This document shows, one piece after another, positions 18,396-29,859 of a stretch of DNA of 64,000 nt (within the stretch, counting starts at the first letter, position 1; each line of letters begins with the position of its first letter). The DNA comes from an uncultured Bacteroidales bacterium. GTDB lineage: Bacteria; Bacteroidota; Bacteroidia; Bacteroidales; UBA932. The stretch covers positions 1-64,000 of the forward strand of contig CASEBV010000026.1 in the NCBI GenBank assembly GCA_949286415.1, read 5' to 3'. The notes beneath the pieces were generated by a model. The model did not search any database and was not told the origin of the DNA. It saw only the letters and a program-made list of their open reading frames with translations. A program made the position numbers and the translations under genes.

Positions 18396-19316
18396 TTATG
18401 TCATGGAGCCGCTCACTATATCAAGCAGTTCATCCGTGATGGACTGCTGGCGCTGCCTGTTGTACTGCCGGGTCAGGTCCTGCAGAAGCTGGTTGCCGTT
18501 GTCAGTGGCTTCCTGCATAGCGACCATTCTTGAAGCATGTTCCGCCGCACTCGCATCCAGAAGCATTGTATATATCTTCAGGACAAGGACTTTCGGCAGC
18601 AGGGCCCGCAATACGGTCTCGGCGTCCGGCTCAATTATATAGTCCATACCGCTGTTTTCTGAATCAGGCTGCCGTAAGCCCTTATCTTGCCCGGAGCCAG
18701 AAGCCCGTACATCCCGGGAAGATGCCGCAGAAAAAGGGAGATAAGTCTCCCTGACCGGCTCTTGGGAGGAGGACGACTTGTAATGGCTGTAGACGAGCGC
18801 CACCTCATCCACCTCCTTCCGGAGGAATTTGTCCGTGAGGCTTTCCGCAAAAGCTTTCACCTCGCCGAAGACATGCTTGTCGGCAAGACTGTTGAAATCG
18901 CCCGGGGAGGCAAAGCCGGCCTTGGAAGCCGCTTCCGCCATCTTGCGCCCGACAGGAAAAACAAGGATGTCATCACGGGTAAGGCCTGAAGCAAGATAGC
19001 TTTCGGCAGTCTCATTGAAAAGCCGGATGACATTGGCGTTGAATGCCCCGCACAGAGAACTGTTGGACGCCACGGCCACTATCGCGACTTTTCTGACCTG
19101 ACGCGGAGCCACGAATTCCTCACATGACGGCGCGGACTCGTCCGAGAGAAGCCGATAAAGGATGCCGTGCATCTGACGCTCGTACGGAATCATGTTTGCC
19201 ATGGCATCCTGCGCCTTGTGCAGCTTGGCCGAGGCCACCATCTTCATCGCCGAAGTGATCTTCAGCGTCCCGTTGACCGTATTTATCCTACCCTTTATTT
19301 CTTTCAGTGTTGCCAT
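18396..19316 (-). CDS. atpG: ATP synthase F1 subunit gamma
   Basis: The 306-residue protein begins [20 protein letters not shown] with [12 protein letters not shown] next, the conserved N-terminal coiled-coil arm of the rotor subunit. It ends [15 protein letters not shown], the family's C-terminal signature (usually NKARQAxITxELxEIVSGA). The ATG at 19316 is chosen because the frame upstream of it lacks homology. It overlaps the 3' end of atpA by 29 bases. Gamma forms the central stalk that couples c-ring rotation to catalysis in the alpha3-beta3 head. It is the last gene of the operon. Confidence 0.95.
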   Translation of the reverse strand: MATLKEIKGRINTVNGTLKITSAMKMVASAKLHKAQDAMANMIPYERQMHGILYRLLSDESAPSCEEFVAPRQVRKVAIVAVASNSSLCGAFNANVIRLFNETAESYLASGLTRDDILVFPVGRKMAEAASKAGFASPGDFNSLADKHVFGEVKAFAESLTDKFLRKEVDEVALVYSHYKSSSSQEPVRETYLPFSAASSRDVRASGSGQDKGLRQPDSENSGMDYIIEPDAETVLRALLPKVLVLKIYTMLLDASAAEHASRMVAMQEATDNGNQLLQDLTRQYNRQRQQSITDELLDIVSGSMT

Positions 19317-20907
19317 ATGGCATCTTGCGGTATTGTGCAGAAACGAGTTCTGCGGTCTCAATGATTATTTTCTCTATGTCAGCGTCAATTTTCCCGGCGG
19401 CCAGCGGCTCCAGCACATCCTTTTCATGAGAGCCGTGCATCCTGTCCAGAAACGCGGACTGGAAGTCAAGCACCTTGTCAAGCGGCACATCTTTCATGAG
19501 AGCGTGCGTGCCGCAATACAGGATGGCGACCTGCTCCCCGACAGGCATCGGAGAATACTGAGGCTGGATGAGCAGTTCATTGTTCTTTCTTCCCTTGTCA
19601 AGGGCCATGGCCGTCACCGGATCCATGTCGCTGCTGAACTTGGAGAAAGACTCCAGCTCCCTGTACTGGGCCTGGTCAATCTTCAGGGTTCCGGCAACCT
19701 TCTTCATGCTCCTGACCTGCGCGCTTCCCCCCACACGGGACACGGAAATGCCGACATTGATGGCCGGGCGGAAACCACGGTTGAAAAGGTCGGTCTCCAG
19801 AAATATCTGCCCGTCGGTTATGGAAATCACATTGGTCGGGATGTAGGCGGACACATCTCCCGCCTGAGTCTCTATTATAGGCAGGGCTGTGAGAGAGCCT
19901 CCGCATCTGACCTTGCCACGAAGACTCTCGGGAAGGTCATTCATCTGTTCGGCCACTTCTTGCTGGTCAATGATTTTCGCAGCCCTCTCAAGGAGTCTGG
20001 AATGGAGATAGAAGATGTCTCCCGGATATGCCTCACGGCCTGACGGACGGCGCAGGATGAGAGACACTTCGCGATAGGCCACGGCCTGCTTGGAAAGGTC
20101 ATCGTATACCACAAGCGCATGACGCCCGGTATCCCTGAAGTACTCCCCTATGGCGGCTCCGGCAAACGGGGCGTAATACTGCAGTGCCGCCGGATCCGCA
20201 GCTGTCGCCGCCACCACGACGGTATAGTCCATGGCGCCTTTCTGCCTGAGAATATTGACTATATTGGCGACAGTGGAAGCCTTCTGGCCCACAGCCACAT
20301 AGATACAGTAGACCGGATTACCGGCGAGATATCCCTCCCTCTGGTTGATGATGGTGTCTATCGCGATTGCCGTCTTTCCGGTCTGGCGGTCGCCGATGAT
20401 GAGTTCCCTCTGCCCGCGGCCAATCGGAATCATGGCATCGATTGCCTTCAGCCCGGTCTGCAGCGGTTCAGTCACCGGCTGACGGAATATCACACCCGGG
20501 GCTTTCCTGTCCAGAGGCATCTCCGTCAGTTCCCCCTCTATCGGGCCACGGCCGTCAAGAGGGACTCCAAGAGGGTCGACGACCCTGCCGAGCATGCTCT
20601 CCCCGACATCTATGGATGCAATATGCCTTGTCCGTCTGACTGTCATGCCCTCCTTGACCTGGTCAGTGGGCCCGAGCAGCACGGCTCCGACATTGTCTTC
20701 CTCAAGATTCATGACAACGGCCCTTATGCCGTTGTCGAACTCGAGCAACTCTCCGGCTTCAGCATTTATAAGCCCGAAAATCCTTACAACGCCGTCGCTG
20801 ACCTGAAGGACTTCGCCGACTTCCTCATATTTGAATTCCGCCCTGATATCCTTGAGCTGCTTCAGCAGCACATCAGAAATTTCGCTTGCCTTTATATTTT
20901 GAGCCAT
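19288..20907 (-). CDS. atpA: ATP synthase F1 subunit alpha
   Basis: The 539-residue protein has the non-catalytic nucleotide site (P-loop [15 protein letters not shown] near 170). It also has the signature [14 protein letters not shown] and the usual [23 protein letters not shown] N-terminal barrel sequence. Length and order are typical. It lies seven bases after atpH and overlaps atpG. It forms the alpha3-beta3 hexamer with AtpD on the cytoplasmic face of the inner membrane. Confidence 0.97.
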   Translation of the reverse strand: MAQNIKASEISDVLLKQLKDIRAEFKYEEVGEVLQVSDGVVRIFGLINAEAGELLEFDNGIRAVVMNLEEDNVGAVLLGPTDQVKEGMTVRRTRHIASIDVGESMLGRVVDPLGVPLDGRGPIEGELTEMPLDRKAPGVIFRQPVTEPLQTGLKAIDAMIPIGRGQRELIIGDRQTGKTAIAIDTIINQREGYLAGNPVYCIYVAVGQKASTVANIVNILRQKGAMDYTVVVAATAADPAALQYYAPFAGAAIGEYFRDTGRHALVVYDDLSKQAVAYREVSLILRRPSGREAYPGDIFYLHSRLLERAAKIIDQQEVAEQMNDLPESLRGKVRCGGSLTALPIIETQAGDVSAYIPTNVISITDGQIFLETDLFNRGFRPAINVGISVSRVGGSAQVRSMKKVAGTLKIDQAQYRELESFSKFSSDMDPVTAMALDKGRKNNELLIQPQYSPMPVGEQVAILYCGTHALMKDVPLDKVLDFQSAFLDRMHGSHEKDVLEPLAAGKIDADIEKIIIETAELVSAQYRKMPYGNTERNKG

Positions 20908-20913
20908 AATCTC

Positions 20914-21474
20914 TTATACTATTCTTCTGTTCTTTTCGACAAACTGCCGGCGCACTGCCCGCAGCTGAGACGCCACGCTCGCGTCAAGTCTCTCCCAGCC
21001 CATGTCCAGGACAAAACCTCCTATTATGGACGGGTCCACCTTTGTCTCCAGTTCCAGCGACCCTCCTGTCTCATCATGTACTATATCCGTCAGGCGGCGC
21101 TGAAGCTGTTCTGACGGAACGGCCACCACAAGCCTGCCGAAGCTGATATTGTTCGCCTTCCTGTAAAGATCCATGAATATCAGGAGCATGAGGCGGACAT
21201 ACATTATGCGCCTGTTCTTCATCACGAGATTCAGAAAGCGCACGAGCTCCGGAGCCGCCTCCGTCTCTCCTCCGAGGGCAGTGACGAATACCCTGAGCTT
21301 ATACCGGTCGGATGTGGCCTTCGGATGCCGCACGAGCAGCCTCAACCCTTCAAGCGAAGAAAAACACCCTTCCAGATGCTTGGCCTGCTCATAGACCTTC
21401 TTCCCGTTTCCGGTTTCGGTGGCATATTTCAGCAGAGCCTTCGCATACCTTTCTGATATGATTCCTACATTCAT
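20914..21474 (-). CDS. atpH: ATP synthase F1 subunit delta
   Basis: The 186-residue protein begins MNVGIISERYAKALLKYATE, the conserved start of the delta/OSCP family. It carries the family's C-terminal pattern (LETKVDPSIIGGFVLDMGWE, then RLDASVASQLRAV). Delta holds the peripheral stalk to the top of the alpha3-beta3 head. Its ATG overlaps the TGA of atpF (ATGA), which suggests coupled translation. Confidence 0.95.
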   Translation of the reverse strand: MNVGIISERYAKALLKYATETGNGKKVYEQAKHLEGCFSSLEGLRLLVRHPKATSDRYKLRVFVTALGGETEAAPELVRFLNLVMKNRRIMYVRLMLLIFMDLYRKANNISFGRLVVAVPSEQLQRRLTDIVHDETGGSLELETKVDPSIIGGFVLDMGWERLDASVASQLRAVRRQFVEKNRRIV

Positions 21475-21977
21475 GACATCTTAATTGATGAAGACACCTC
21501 ATCGAGCATCTTGTTCACAAGGTCCATCTGCGCCTTGTCGGTGGACAGGTTCTGCCTGATGACCTTCTCAGCCACTTTGACGGAAAGCAGCGCCACCTGA
21601 CTGCGTATTTCCCTCAGGGCACTCTCCTTTTCAGCCTCAATCCGCACCCTTGCTTCCTCAAGGATTTTCCGTGCCTCGTCCTGAGCCTGTTCCTTCGCCT
21701 TGCTGACAATATTGTCCCGCGCCTGCGCGGCCTCCCTGAGTATCCGGTTCTGCTCTTCCCGCGCCTGCGCTATCATCCGGGCCTGCTCTTCCGTCATCCT
21801 GGCCAGTTTCTCATCGGCCTCCCTTGCAAGACGCAGGGAATTGTCGATGTAGTCGCGCCGCTTCTCAAGCATCTTCGTGATGACAGGAAAGCCGTATCTG
21901 GCAAGTATCACGAAGACAATCGCGAAGATGATGACCATCCAGAACAGCAGACCGCTGTCCGGCAACAACAGAGACAT
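21471..21977 (-). CDS. atpF: ATP synthase Fo subunit b
   Basis: The 168-residue protein has a single N-terminal transmembrane helix (LLFWMVIIFAIVFVILARYG). A long charged helix follows (about 38-140), typical of the peripheral-stalk b subunit, including RRDYIDNSLRLAREADEKLA. It lies three bases after atpE. It dimerises and links subunit a in the membrane to delta on the F1 head. Confidence 0.95.
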   Translation of the reverse strand: MSLLLPDSGLLFWMVIIFAIVFVILARYGFPVITKMLEKRRDYIDNSLRLAREADEKLARMTEEQARMIAQAREEQNRILREAAQARDNIVSKAKEQAQDEARKILEEARVRIEAEKESALREIRSQVALLSVKVAEKVIRQNLSTDKAQMDLVNKMLDEVSSSIKMS

Positions 21978-21980
21978 GGC

Positions 21981-22268
<288 letters not shown>

Positions 22269-22281
22269 TTATATTATCCTC

Positions 22282-23391
22282 TCAAGCCTTGTCTTTCTCC
22301 GGACGCTGACGGGACAGGCCGATGAACACCGCCGAAAGCATCGTGAACACATAGGCCTGGATGAAAGCCACCAGGAGTTCAAGACAATCCATGAAAATTC
22401 CGAAAAACACCGACACCACTGTCATGGCCCCGCCTATCGCAGCCCCGAGCTTCGCAGTGATGAATATTATCACGACCACGCACAGGATGAGACAATGTCC
22501 CGCCATGATGTTGGCAAAGAGCCGGAGCATCAGGGCAAAGGGCTTCGTGAACATCCCGAACACCTCTATCACGACCATTATCGGCTTCAGCCACACGGGC
22601 ACTTCCGGACAGAAAATGTCTTTCCAATAATATTTGTTTGTCGTGAGATTGGTAAGGAGGAAGGTGACGAAGGCCAAGGCAAATGTAATGGTGATGTTGC
22701 CGGTGATATTGGCTCCGCCCGGGAAGAACGGCACGATTCCCATGAGATTGTTGATGAGGATGAAAAAGAACACCGTCAGCAGATACGGGGCGAATTTCGC
22801 ATATCCCGGGCCGATGGCATCCTTTATCACATCATCATTTATCATCGCAATGACCGGCTCAAGAAGGGCTGCCACCCCGCGCGGAGCCTCCCTGAGCACA
22901 TCGTGCTTCCGGTACCACCTCGAGCAGCACAGTATCAGAGTCACGAGAATCACGCTGCTTATCATCAGCGCCAGCACATTCTTCGTGACGGATATGTCCA
23001 GCGGACGCACCTCATTGCCGGAAGCGTCAAGCTCGACAACCTTGCCCTCATATTTTCCGGCCCGGGAAATGAAAAGCCCCTCATGGACAGCCCCGTCCCC
23101 GAGTCTGGAGGAAAGGAAGCAATGCCAGCCGGTGCTGCTCCTCACAATGACCGGAAGCGGGATTGTCAGGCTCCTGTCCCCGATGTCGGTGATATGCCAC
23201 TCGTATGAATCACCTATGTGCCCGAAGATGATGTCCTGCACATCGATATCGGAATCCTCGGCATCCGGAGAAGCGGACACACGGACAGAATCCGCTCCCG
23301 CAGACAGTCCGGACCCGGTCTCCGCAAAGGCTGCCGCCGCGGTGAAGAGCATCATGACCAGCACTGATATATGTTTCAAGAACCTTTTCAT
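22282..23391 (-). CDS. atpB: ATP synthase Fo subunit a
   Basis: With the start at the ATG at 23391 (MKRFLKHISVLVMMLF, then AAAAFAETGSG) the protein has 369 residues. It carries a cleavable-looking signal peptide and an extra periplasmic region of about 140 residues before the membrane part, as is usual in Bacteroidota. The conserved helix with the essential arginine is present (FALMLRLFANIMAGH), as is the last helix (LVAFIQAYVFTMLSAVFI). A longer frame starting at 23442 would overlap atpC and shows no signal sequence at its start, so it is not preferred. No atpI-like gene is seen in the operon. Confidence 0.93.
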   Translation of the reverse strand: MKRFLKHISVLVMMLFTAAAAFAETGSGLSAGADSVRVSASPDAEDSDIDVQDIIFGHIGDSYEWHITDIGDRSLTIPLPVIVRSSTGWHCFLSSRLGDGAVHEGLFISRAGKYEGKVVELDASGNEVRPLDISVTKNVLALMISSVILVTLILCCSRWYRKHDVLREAPRGVAALLEPVIAMINDDVIKDAIGPGYAKFAPYLLTVFFFILINNLMGIVPFFPGGANITGNITITFALAFVTFLLTNLTTNKYYWKDIFCPEVPVWLKPIMVVIEVFGMFTKPFALMLRLFANIMAGHCLILCVVVIIFITAKLGAAIGGAMTVVSVFFGIFMDCLELLVAFIQAYVFTMLSAVFIGLSRQRPEKDKA

Positions 23392-23428
23392 TTCTCCATC
23401 TCCCGATTCATCTCTTCTCTGCCCCTGA

Positions 23429-23680
23429 CTAAACTTCAACACAGGCAGTTACCTTGTTGTCGCACACCTCCACAAAACCGGAGCGGACATGCATTGAGGA
23501 CGACTTGCCGCCCGAGGAATAGATGATGTCCCCCTCCCCGAGGGCTGCAATCAGCGGCGCATGCCCCGAAAGCACAGTAAAGCGCCCGTCAAGCCCCGGG
23601 AAAGACACCTCCCTGACCATCAGACCGGTGAGGGACTTCTCCGGAGAAGTTATGTTGAGATATATGTCAGCCGTCCTCAT
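23429..23680 (-). CDS. atpC: ATP synthase F1 subunit epsilon
   Basis: The 83-residue protein corresponds to the N-terminal beta-sandwich of epsilon (SFPGLDGRFTVLSGHAPLIA and HVRSGFVEVCDNKVTACVE). The C-terminal helical hairpin that acts as an ATPase brake in longer homologues (about 130-140 residues) is absent. Short forms of this kind are common in Bacteroidota. It lies six bases after atpD. Confidence 0.92.
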   Translation of the reverse strand: MRTADIYLNITSPEKSLTGLMVREVSFPGLDGRFTVLSGHAPLIAALGEGDIIYSSGGKSSSMHVRSGFVEVCDNKVTACVEV

Positions 23681-23686
23681 AAGCCG

Positions 23687-25213
<1,527 letters not shown>

Positions 25214-25344
25214 CTATATTTTTTGCCGACGCCCAATATAGAAAAAAACATGCCAAATCCGGACACCCTGGCACAAAAAATTTGTCCGTAATTCTGAAAA
25301 ATTTGTCATTCCGGTGCAGTCCACTTTTTCATGCCGGTGCATTC

Positions 25345-25379
25345 GCAAAAGGATACCGTCACAAAAATTCAAAACAAAA
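25345..25379 (-). promoter_or_regulatory. Candidate promoter of the atp operon
   Basis: On the minus strand a TTTTG (25375-25379) is followed after 19 bases by TATCCTTTTGC (25345-25355), which has one extra base compared with TAnnTTTGC. It would give a 5' leader of roughly 130 bases before atpD. No gene or other site is recognised in the remainder of 25211-25482. Confidence 0.35.
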
Positions 25380-25482
25380 TTATACCATTAGCTTGCTTGA
25401 AAGAGTAAAAAAATAATTATCATCCATTTTCCGGATTGTATCCCAAAGTCCTTCTCCCGCATAAGTGAATCCGTTGAATAAA

Positions 25483-26355
25483 TTAAAAATCCTTTTCCAT
25501 TCCCGAAATATAACGAAACAAACATCGTGTCAATGGTTTATACATTGCTATTTTCTCTCCTCGGAATGTAAACGGCTTGAAATGGCTCTTCGCAATTTTC
25601 CGTGCTGCCTTCATTACAGAACTGTCAATCCGTCTGTCTCCACTTTTCTCTTCAAAGCCTATGATCCGCATTTTTCCATTTCTCTTTATTTTAACCAATA
25701 TGTCCACTTTGGAGAGTGCATCTATTATAGACGGAGAAGTAAGGTCACATATACCTGTTTCCCCAATATATGAAAGCATCAGTTCAGCCAACTTCATTTC
25801 CCCATTTAATATTTCCGGATCGTGAAAATTGAATGTCTCAAATTCAGAATATGTATGTCTGAGATCGAACCTCTTGACTGAGTAGCCCTTATAATCCAGT
25901 GAAAGATCTATCATATCATCTATATCCTCACCAGGATTGACTTTCCAGGTAAGCATCTTACATAATGATCCGTCTTTGTGAAAAACCATTTTCCAAGGGA
26001 TAGGATCGTATCCGACAGGTATTGTTGCATTTTCATAGTCAATTCTTTTGGAAATTTTTCCTTGAAACAAGAATGGTATATTCGTCCCGACAAATTTCAC
26101 CGGATGTCCACAGCAAATTGTTCCGGACAGATCGACTTTATCATAATAAGTTTTCCCTTCATATATGTACATATAATAGTGATGCATATCTTCTGTACAG
26201 GAAACGATAATGGTTCCCGGTGACTCTTCATGACACGACTCATACTCGAAAATGTAATCAGAAATCACCCTGATGGTCCAATCATCCAACTCTACTGTCT
26301 TTGCATTAATAGTAGAGCAGACAATTAATACCAATATGGAAAATAAATATTTCAT
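25483..26355 (-). CDS. Secreted protein with TonB-C-like end, coupled to the RHS toxin gene
   Basis: The 290-residue protein has a signal peptide (MKYLFSILVLIVCSTINA). Its last 80 residues (VDILVKIKRNGKMRIIGFEE, then RRIDSSVMKAARKIAKSHFKP) match the pattern of TonB C-terminal-like domains found in many Bacteroidota periplasmic proteins, in which a beta strand is followed by D-S-A-x-K-A-x-K and an F/P. The middle region is unrecognised. Its ATG overlaps the TGA of the RHS gene (ATGA) and the DNA is AT-rich like the toxin tip. The position directly after a toxin tip is where immunity genes usually sit, but the domain does not resemble an immunity family I know. Immunity, export aid or unrelated function are all open. 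Confidence 0.65.
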   Translation of the reverse strand: MKYLFSILVLIVCSTINAKTVELDDWTIRVISDYIFEYESCHEESPGTIIVSCTEDMHHYYMYIYEGKTYYDKVDLSGTICCGHPVKFVGTNIPFLFQGKISKRIDYENATIPVGYDPIPWKMVFHKDGSLCKMLTWKVNPGEDIDDMIDLSLDYKGYSVKRFDLRHTYSEFETFNFHDPEILNGEMKLAELMLSYIGETGICDLTSPSIIDALSKVDILVKIKRNGKMRIIGFEEKSGDRRIDSSVMKAARKIAKSHFKPFTFRGEKIAMYKPLTRCLFRYISGMEKDF

Positions 26356-29300
26356 TTTATTTGCTCTTTAAAAACAGAAGAAAACGGTTTTGCAGATTTA
26401 TTTATAATATCTTTATTATATTGTATAAGAACACCATATTTCGGAGCATAAATATAATGGTTTATCTGTTTACCTTGCGAGGTATCAAATAGCCAGGCAA
26501 CAGATCTATCCCCGGTATACCTTTTCTCACCCTCGTTAAAACCACTAGGAATAGTATTGCCCGGATGACTATGCACAAACGACTGCAAAATATCCCCGTT
26601 GTTTTTAATATCTTTAGCAACTGTCTTCATATTTATAGAACCCTCATTATTATCTGAAAACACCACTGAATATGAATCGGTGGATATCATCCCCATTTCT
26701 ACTGAGGTATTATCTGCTAAAAACTTAAAAAGATCAGCACTGGCTTCTGTATTACCTTCAAAATATGTTTTTTCCGAGTCGTTCTTAAAAGTTCCATATT
26801 CAAAACTTATTGATTCTTCCGTCCGCTCCCACTCCCCGTCAGAATTCTTGTCAACAATATAGAAACTATCCTGTTCTTTGTCTTCTATCCTGTTCACTAC
26901 ATATCCCGTGCTGTTGATTTCCCATATATCCATCCCCTCCGGATCCACAAAGTCCACCGGATTCCCAGCACAGTATGCATACGGACTCATCCAATAGTAC
27001 TCTTCTCCCAGAGGGTCCTGCGACAGCCACCGCCCCGTCTCCGCGGAGTAAAGCCGCGCCCCGTAGTCCAGGGCCGGAACTCCCGCAAACCCCTGGTCCT
27101 CCTTCCCGTTGTACCGGTACGGCTGCTCCGCCGCCTCATCGCTGCCTGTCTCCAGTCCTGCGTCTTGACCCGTTCCCGAGCCGGAAGTTCCTCCCGTTTC
27201 ATATCCGTACTCCGACCCGTACGGGTAGTAGTGCGTCCGGAAAAGCAGGTGCCCGTCCGAATCCGATACGCCCCTCACGCTTCCGAGATGATCAGTCACG
27301 AAGAAACGGTACTCTCCGTCCTTGATATAGCCCCCATCAACAAGAAGACGCGAAAGCCTCCCATCCCTCCATACCGCATTCCCGGTGTAGTCCGTATCCG
27401 TCGTGTCCCCAGCATGGCCGATGCTCCTCACTCGAAGCTTCTGTCCGTTCCCGTCATACAGGTACTCCGCACTGATTGTTCCGCCATCGGCCGCTGACTT
27501 GACCTCGAACCGCTCCGGAAGGTTCAGCATGTTCCATTCGGCACTGACTATCCCCGTGCTCATGTCCGAGGTCACATTCCCGTTCGCATCACAGGTGATG
27601 CCCGACTCGCCGTTCACGCTGTGTAGGAGGTTCCCCGAATATTCCATCCCGATGGTGTCTGCCACGACTTCCACATCAGATTCACGCCGGTGCCTGACAA
27701 GCTCAGTCATGTTCCCGTGCCAGTCATAGGAATATGCTGTCCCGTAGCCGTCCGCCCGGATGCCAGCCTCCAGATACTCCGCCCCAGTCAGACGGTCAAG
27801 CCCGTCATAGAAATAGTCATAGCCCCGGACCTTCTCCCCGGACACCCGCCAGTCACTTCCCGAGATGCCTCCCGCGTAACGGGGTGTGTTCGTCCCGCAT
27901 TCCCTGCAGCCCTCCCGGTAAAGCACCTCAGTGAAAAGAGGGCTCTCAATCCCAGTCTGCCATGAACGGATGTTGTAGCCGTATCCCGTCACAAGCGAAT
28001 CGCTCCCGTTCCGCCGGTCCTCGATGACCCTTCCGAGCGGGTCGTACGACAGGTCCGCCAGCACGACTTCAGCTCCCCCGTCAAGCGAATGACGCGTCTG
28101 AAGCGGTCTGTCCATGCTGTCCCATGTATAGGTGTACCTCTCCACCGTCACGCTGTCGTTCTGCCCGACGCTGTGGGTAAGTGTACGCTTTACCGGCATA
28201 CCAGTGAACGAGTATTCTGCCGTCTCCGTCTCCCAGCCTCCCAGATGGTTCATGCTCCGTGTCTGAACCGTGCGGCCCCGGTCGTCGTAGTACCATGCGG
28301 TGAAGAGCGGGCAGGTCTCCTCTGCCCCTGCATCGGACCCGAGCGACCACACCGCCTCTCCCGTCATGCGGCCGGACCCGTACCGGTCGTACTCATGTGT
28401 CTTCTCATAAATGTCGGGGACCGGCACAGGCGTCGGAAGAAGGGTATCGGGAAGAATTATTGCCTGTCCCGGCATAGCTGATGCCGGCTGGTGGGAGTCC
28501 TCCCGGGCTGAACCCGGGGAACGAAGAAGGCAGTCTCCTCCGATTTCTATTATGAATGGACGGAAAGCATGCGCCGTCAGGCTGTCCCTCGCCCGCTCCG
28601 GAGATTGTTCTATGAACCCGTAACCGTCGTACCATGTTATCTTCAGTATCCTGCACCCCTCCGGAAGCGCCGGTTCCAGTCGGTATCCCAATGCATCCCC
28701 CTCTCCGTCGTATGTAGCCCGGAAATGGACCTCCCCCGCGGATGACGCATCCGGGAACACTCCCTCGCCCGTCACCGCAGGACGGCCCTGTCCGTCATGG
28801 TAGCAGAAGCTCCAGACGCCTCGTTCCCGCTGGTTCCCGTCACGGCTCAATGCAAGATGATGCCCGGCATCGTACACCATCTCCACGGCCTCCGCTCCCG
28901 GAAGTTTCTTCCACACGCAGTCCCCGTGTCCGTCATACCGGTAAGACCATGCGTACGCCGCCATCAGGCTGTCGCCCGCCGCAATGCCGTCCCTGCCCTC
29001 CAGCGCTCCGGACAGAAGCGGGGGAAGCACATGACGCAGGCGGCCAAGCCCGTCATACACTCGGTAGGTGTCGAGTGCCTTGTCCGTGCCCCCCTCCTCC
29101 AGCCATCTCCGCTCAAGCACGACACGGCCGACCATGTCCGTGTAGACATCCACGGTCCCGATGCGGCCCGATTCCCAGTCCGGGCTCTTCTCCGTGCGGC
29201 GCACCAGGCGGCCCGGAAGGTAGTTCCCCGGGGACATGATGCCGCCATCCGTGACCTTCCAGATGCGCACGGCGTCCGCCCCCGATGCGGTGCATGTGCC

Positions 29301-29849
29301 CCACTCCGTCACCGTTGTCCTCCCCGTGCTGTCTGTCCTGCTCCCGGACGGCTGCCACACCTTCCCCGGATAGCCCTGCTCCAGTACCCTGCCGAGAAGG
29401 CTCCCCTCGTACACCGTCTCCGAATACGGGTGAGTGTCCCCAGCCATCCCGGTCAGACCCGCTGCATAGAACCGCTCCGTGGCGGCACGCGCGTCAGTCC
29501 GGAACCCGGCGCCGGACGGGCCCGGGTCGGCGTACGGAAGCCACATCCTGCTCTCTCGCATGTACTCGTCGTATTCCCTGTGGAGGACCAGGTCGTGACC
29601 GCCGCCCGGGACAGCCCCCACCTGAATGGTCTGCTCGGGATAGCCCAGGCCGTCATGGTAGGTCACAGTCCGCATTGCGTCCCGGACCCCCAACGCATTC
29701 ACGCCCGCCGTGTCTGTAACTCCGGACTTCCGCACTACCGTCTCCATGACATAGTTGCGGCTCCGGTCAGGAGACTGGCCTAATGCAGTGACATAAACTG
29801 CAGTCAGGCATATCGATACCACCGTTACCTTTATAATATTGCGTCCCAT
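26352..29849 (-). CDS. DUF6443/RHS-repeat protein with C-terminal JAB-type putative toxin domain
   Basis: The 1165-residue protein has a signal-like N-terminus, then the DUF6443-type start seen in Bacteroidota RHS proteins (TYHDGLGYPEQTIQVGA). YD/RHS repeats run to about 850. The RHS-associated core follows (FVTDHLGSVRGVSD, YRYNGKE and ARLYSAETGRWLSQDPLGE), closed by NPVDFVDPEGMD near 962. The last roughly 195 residues are a separate tip. They contain a JAB/MPN-like HSHPGNTIPSGFN near 1090, an Asp in YTGDRSVAWLF and HYIYAPKYGVLIQYN, as in JAB-type toxins of polymorphic-toxin proteins. The core DNA is visibly GC-rich while the tip is AT-rich, which points to tip exchange. Export route and target are unknown. 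Confidence 0.82.
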   Translation of the reverse strand: MGRNIIKVTVVSICLTAVYVTALGQSPDRSRNYVMETVVRKSGVTDTAGVNALGVRDAMRTVTYHDGLGYPEQTIQVGAVPGGGHDLVLHREYDEYMRESRMWLPYADPGPSGAGFRTDARAATERFYAAGLTGMAGDTHPYSETVYEGSLLGRVLEQGYPGKVWQPSGSRTDSTGRTTVTEWGTCTASGADAVRIWKVTDGGIMSPGNYLPGRLVRRTEKSPDWESGRIGTVDVYTDMVGRVVLERRWLEEGGTDKALDTYRVYDGLGRLRHVLPPLLSGALEGRDGIAAGDSLMAAYAWSYRYDGHGDCVWKKLPGAEAVEMVYDAGHHLALSRDGNQRERGVWSFCYHDGQGRPAVTGEGVFPDASSAGEVHFRATYDGEGDALGYRLEPALPEGCRILKITWYDGYGFIEQSPERARDSLTAHAFRPFIIEIGGDCLLRSPGSAREDSHQPASAMPGQAIILPDTLLPTPVPVPDIYEKTHEYDRYGSGRMTGEAVWSLGSDAGAEETCPLFTAWYYDDRGRTVQTRSMNHLGGWETETAEYSFTGMPVKRTLTHSVGQNDSVTVERYTYTWDSMDRPLQTRHSLDGGAEVVLADLSYDPLGRVIEDRRNGSDSLVTGYGYNIRSWQTGIESPLFTEVLYREGCRECGTNTPRYAGGISGSDWRVSGEKVRGYDYFYDGLDRLTGAEYLEAGIRADGYGTAYSYDWHGNMTELVRHRRESDVEVVADTIGMEYSGNLLHSVNGESGITCDANGNVTSDMSTGIVSAEWNMLNLPERFEVKSAADGGTISAEYLYDGNGQKLRVRSIGHAGDTTDTDYTGNAVWRDGRLSRLLVDGGYIKDGEYRFFVTDHLGSVRGVSDSDGHLLFRTHYYPYGSEYGYETGGTSGSGTGQDAGLETGSDEAAEQPYRYNGKEDQGFAGVPALDYGARLYSAETGRWLSQDPLGEEYYWMSPYAYCAGNPVDFVDPEGMDIWEINSTGYVVNRIEDKEQDSFYIVDKNSDGEWERTEESISFEYGTFKNDSEKTYFEGNTEASADLFKFLADNTSVEMGMISTDSYSVVFSDNNEGSINMKTVAKDIKNNGDILQSFVHSHPGNTIPSGFNEGEKRYTGDRSVAWLFDTSQGKQINHYIYAPKYGVLIQYNKDIINKSAKPFSSVFKEQIK

Positions 29850-29859
29850 AATTTTAAAT

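Noticed and set aside
28797..29783. 328-residue plus-strand open frame inside the RHS gene
   Set aside because: GC-rich DNA produces long reverse frames; composition is Arg/Pro/His-rich and the RHS frame is clearly the real one.
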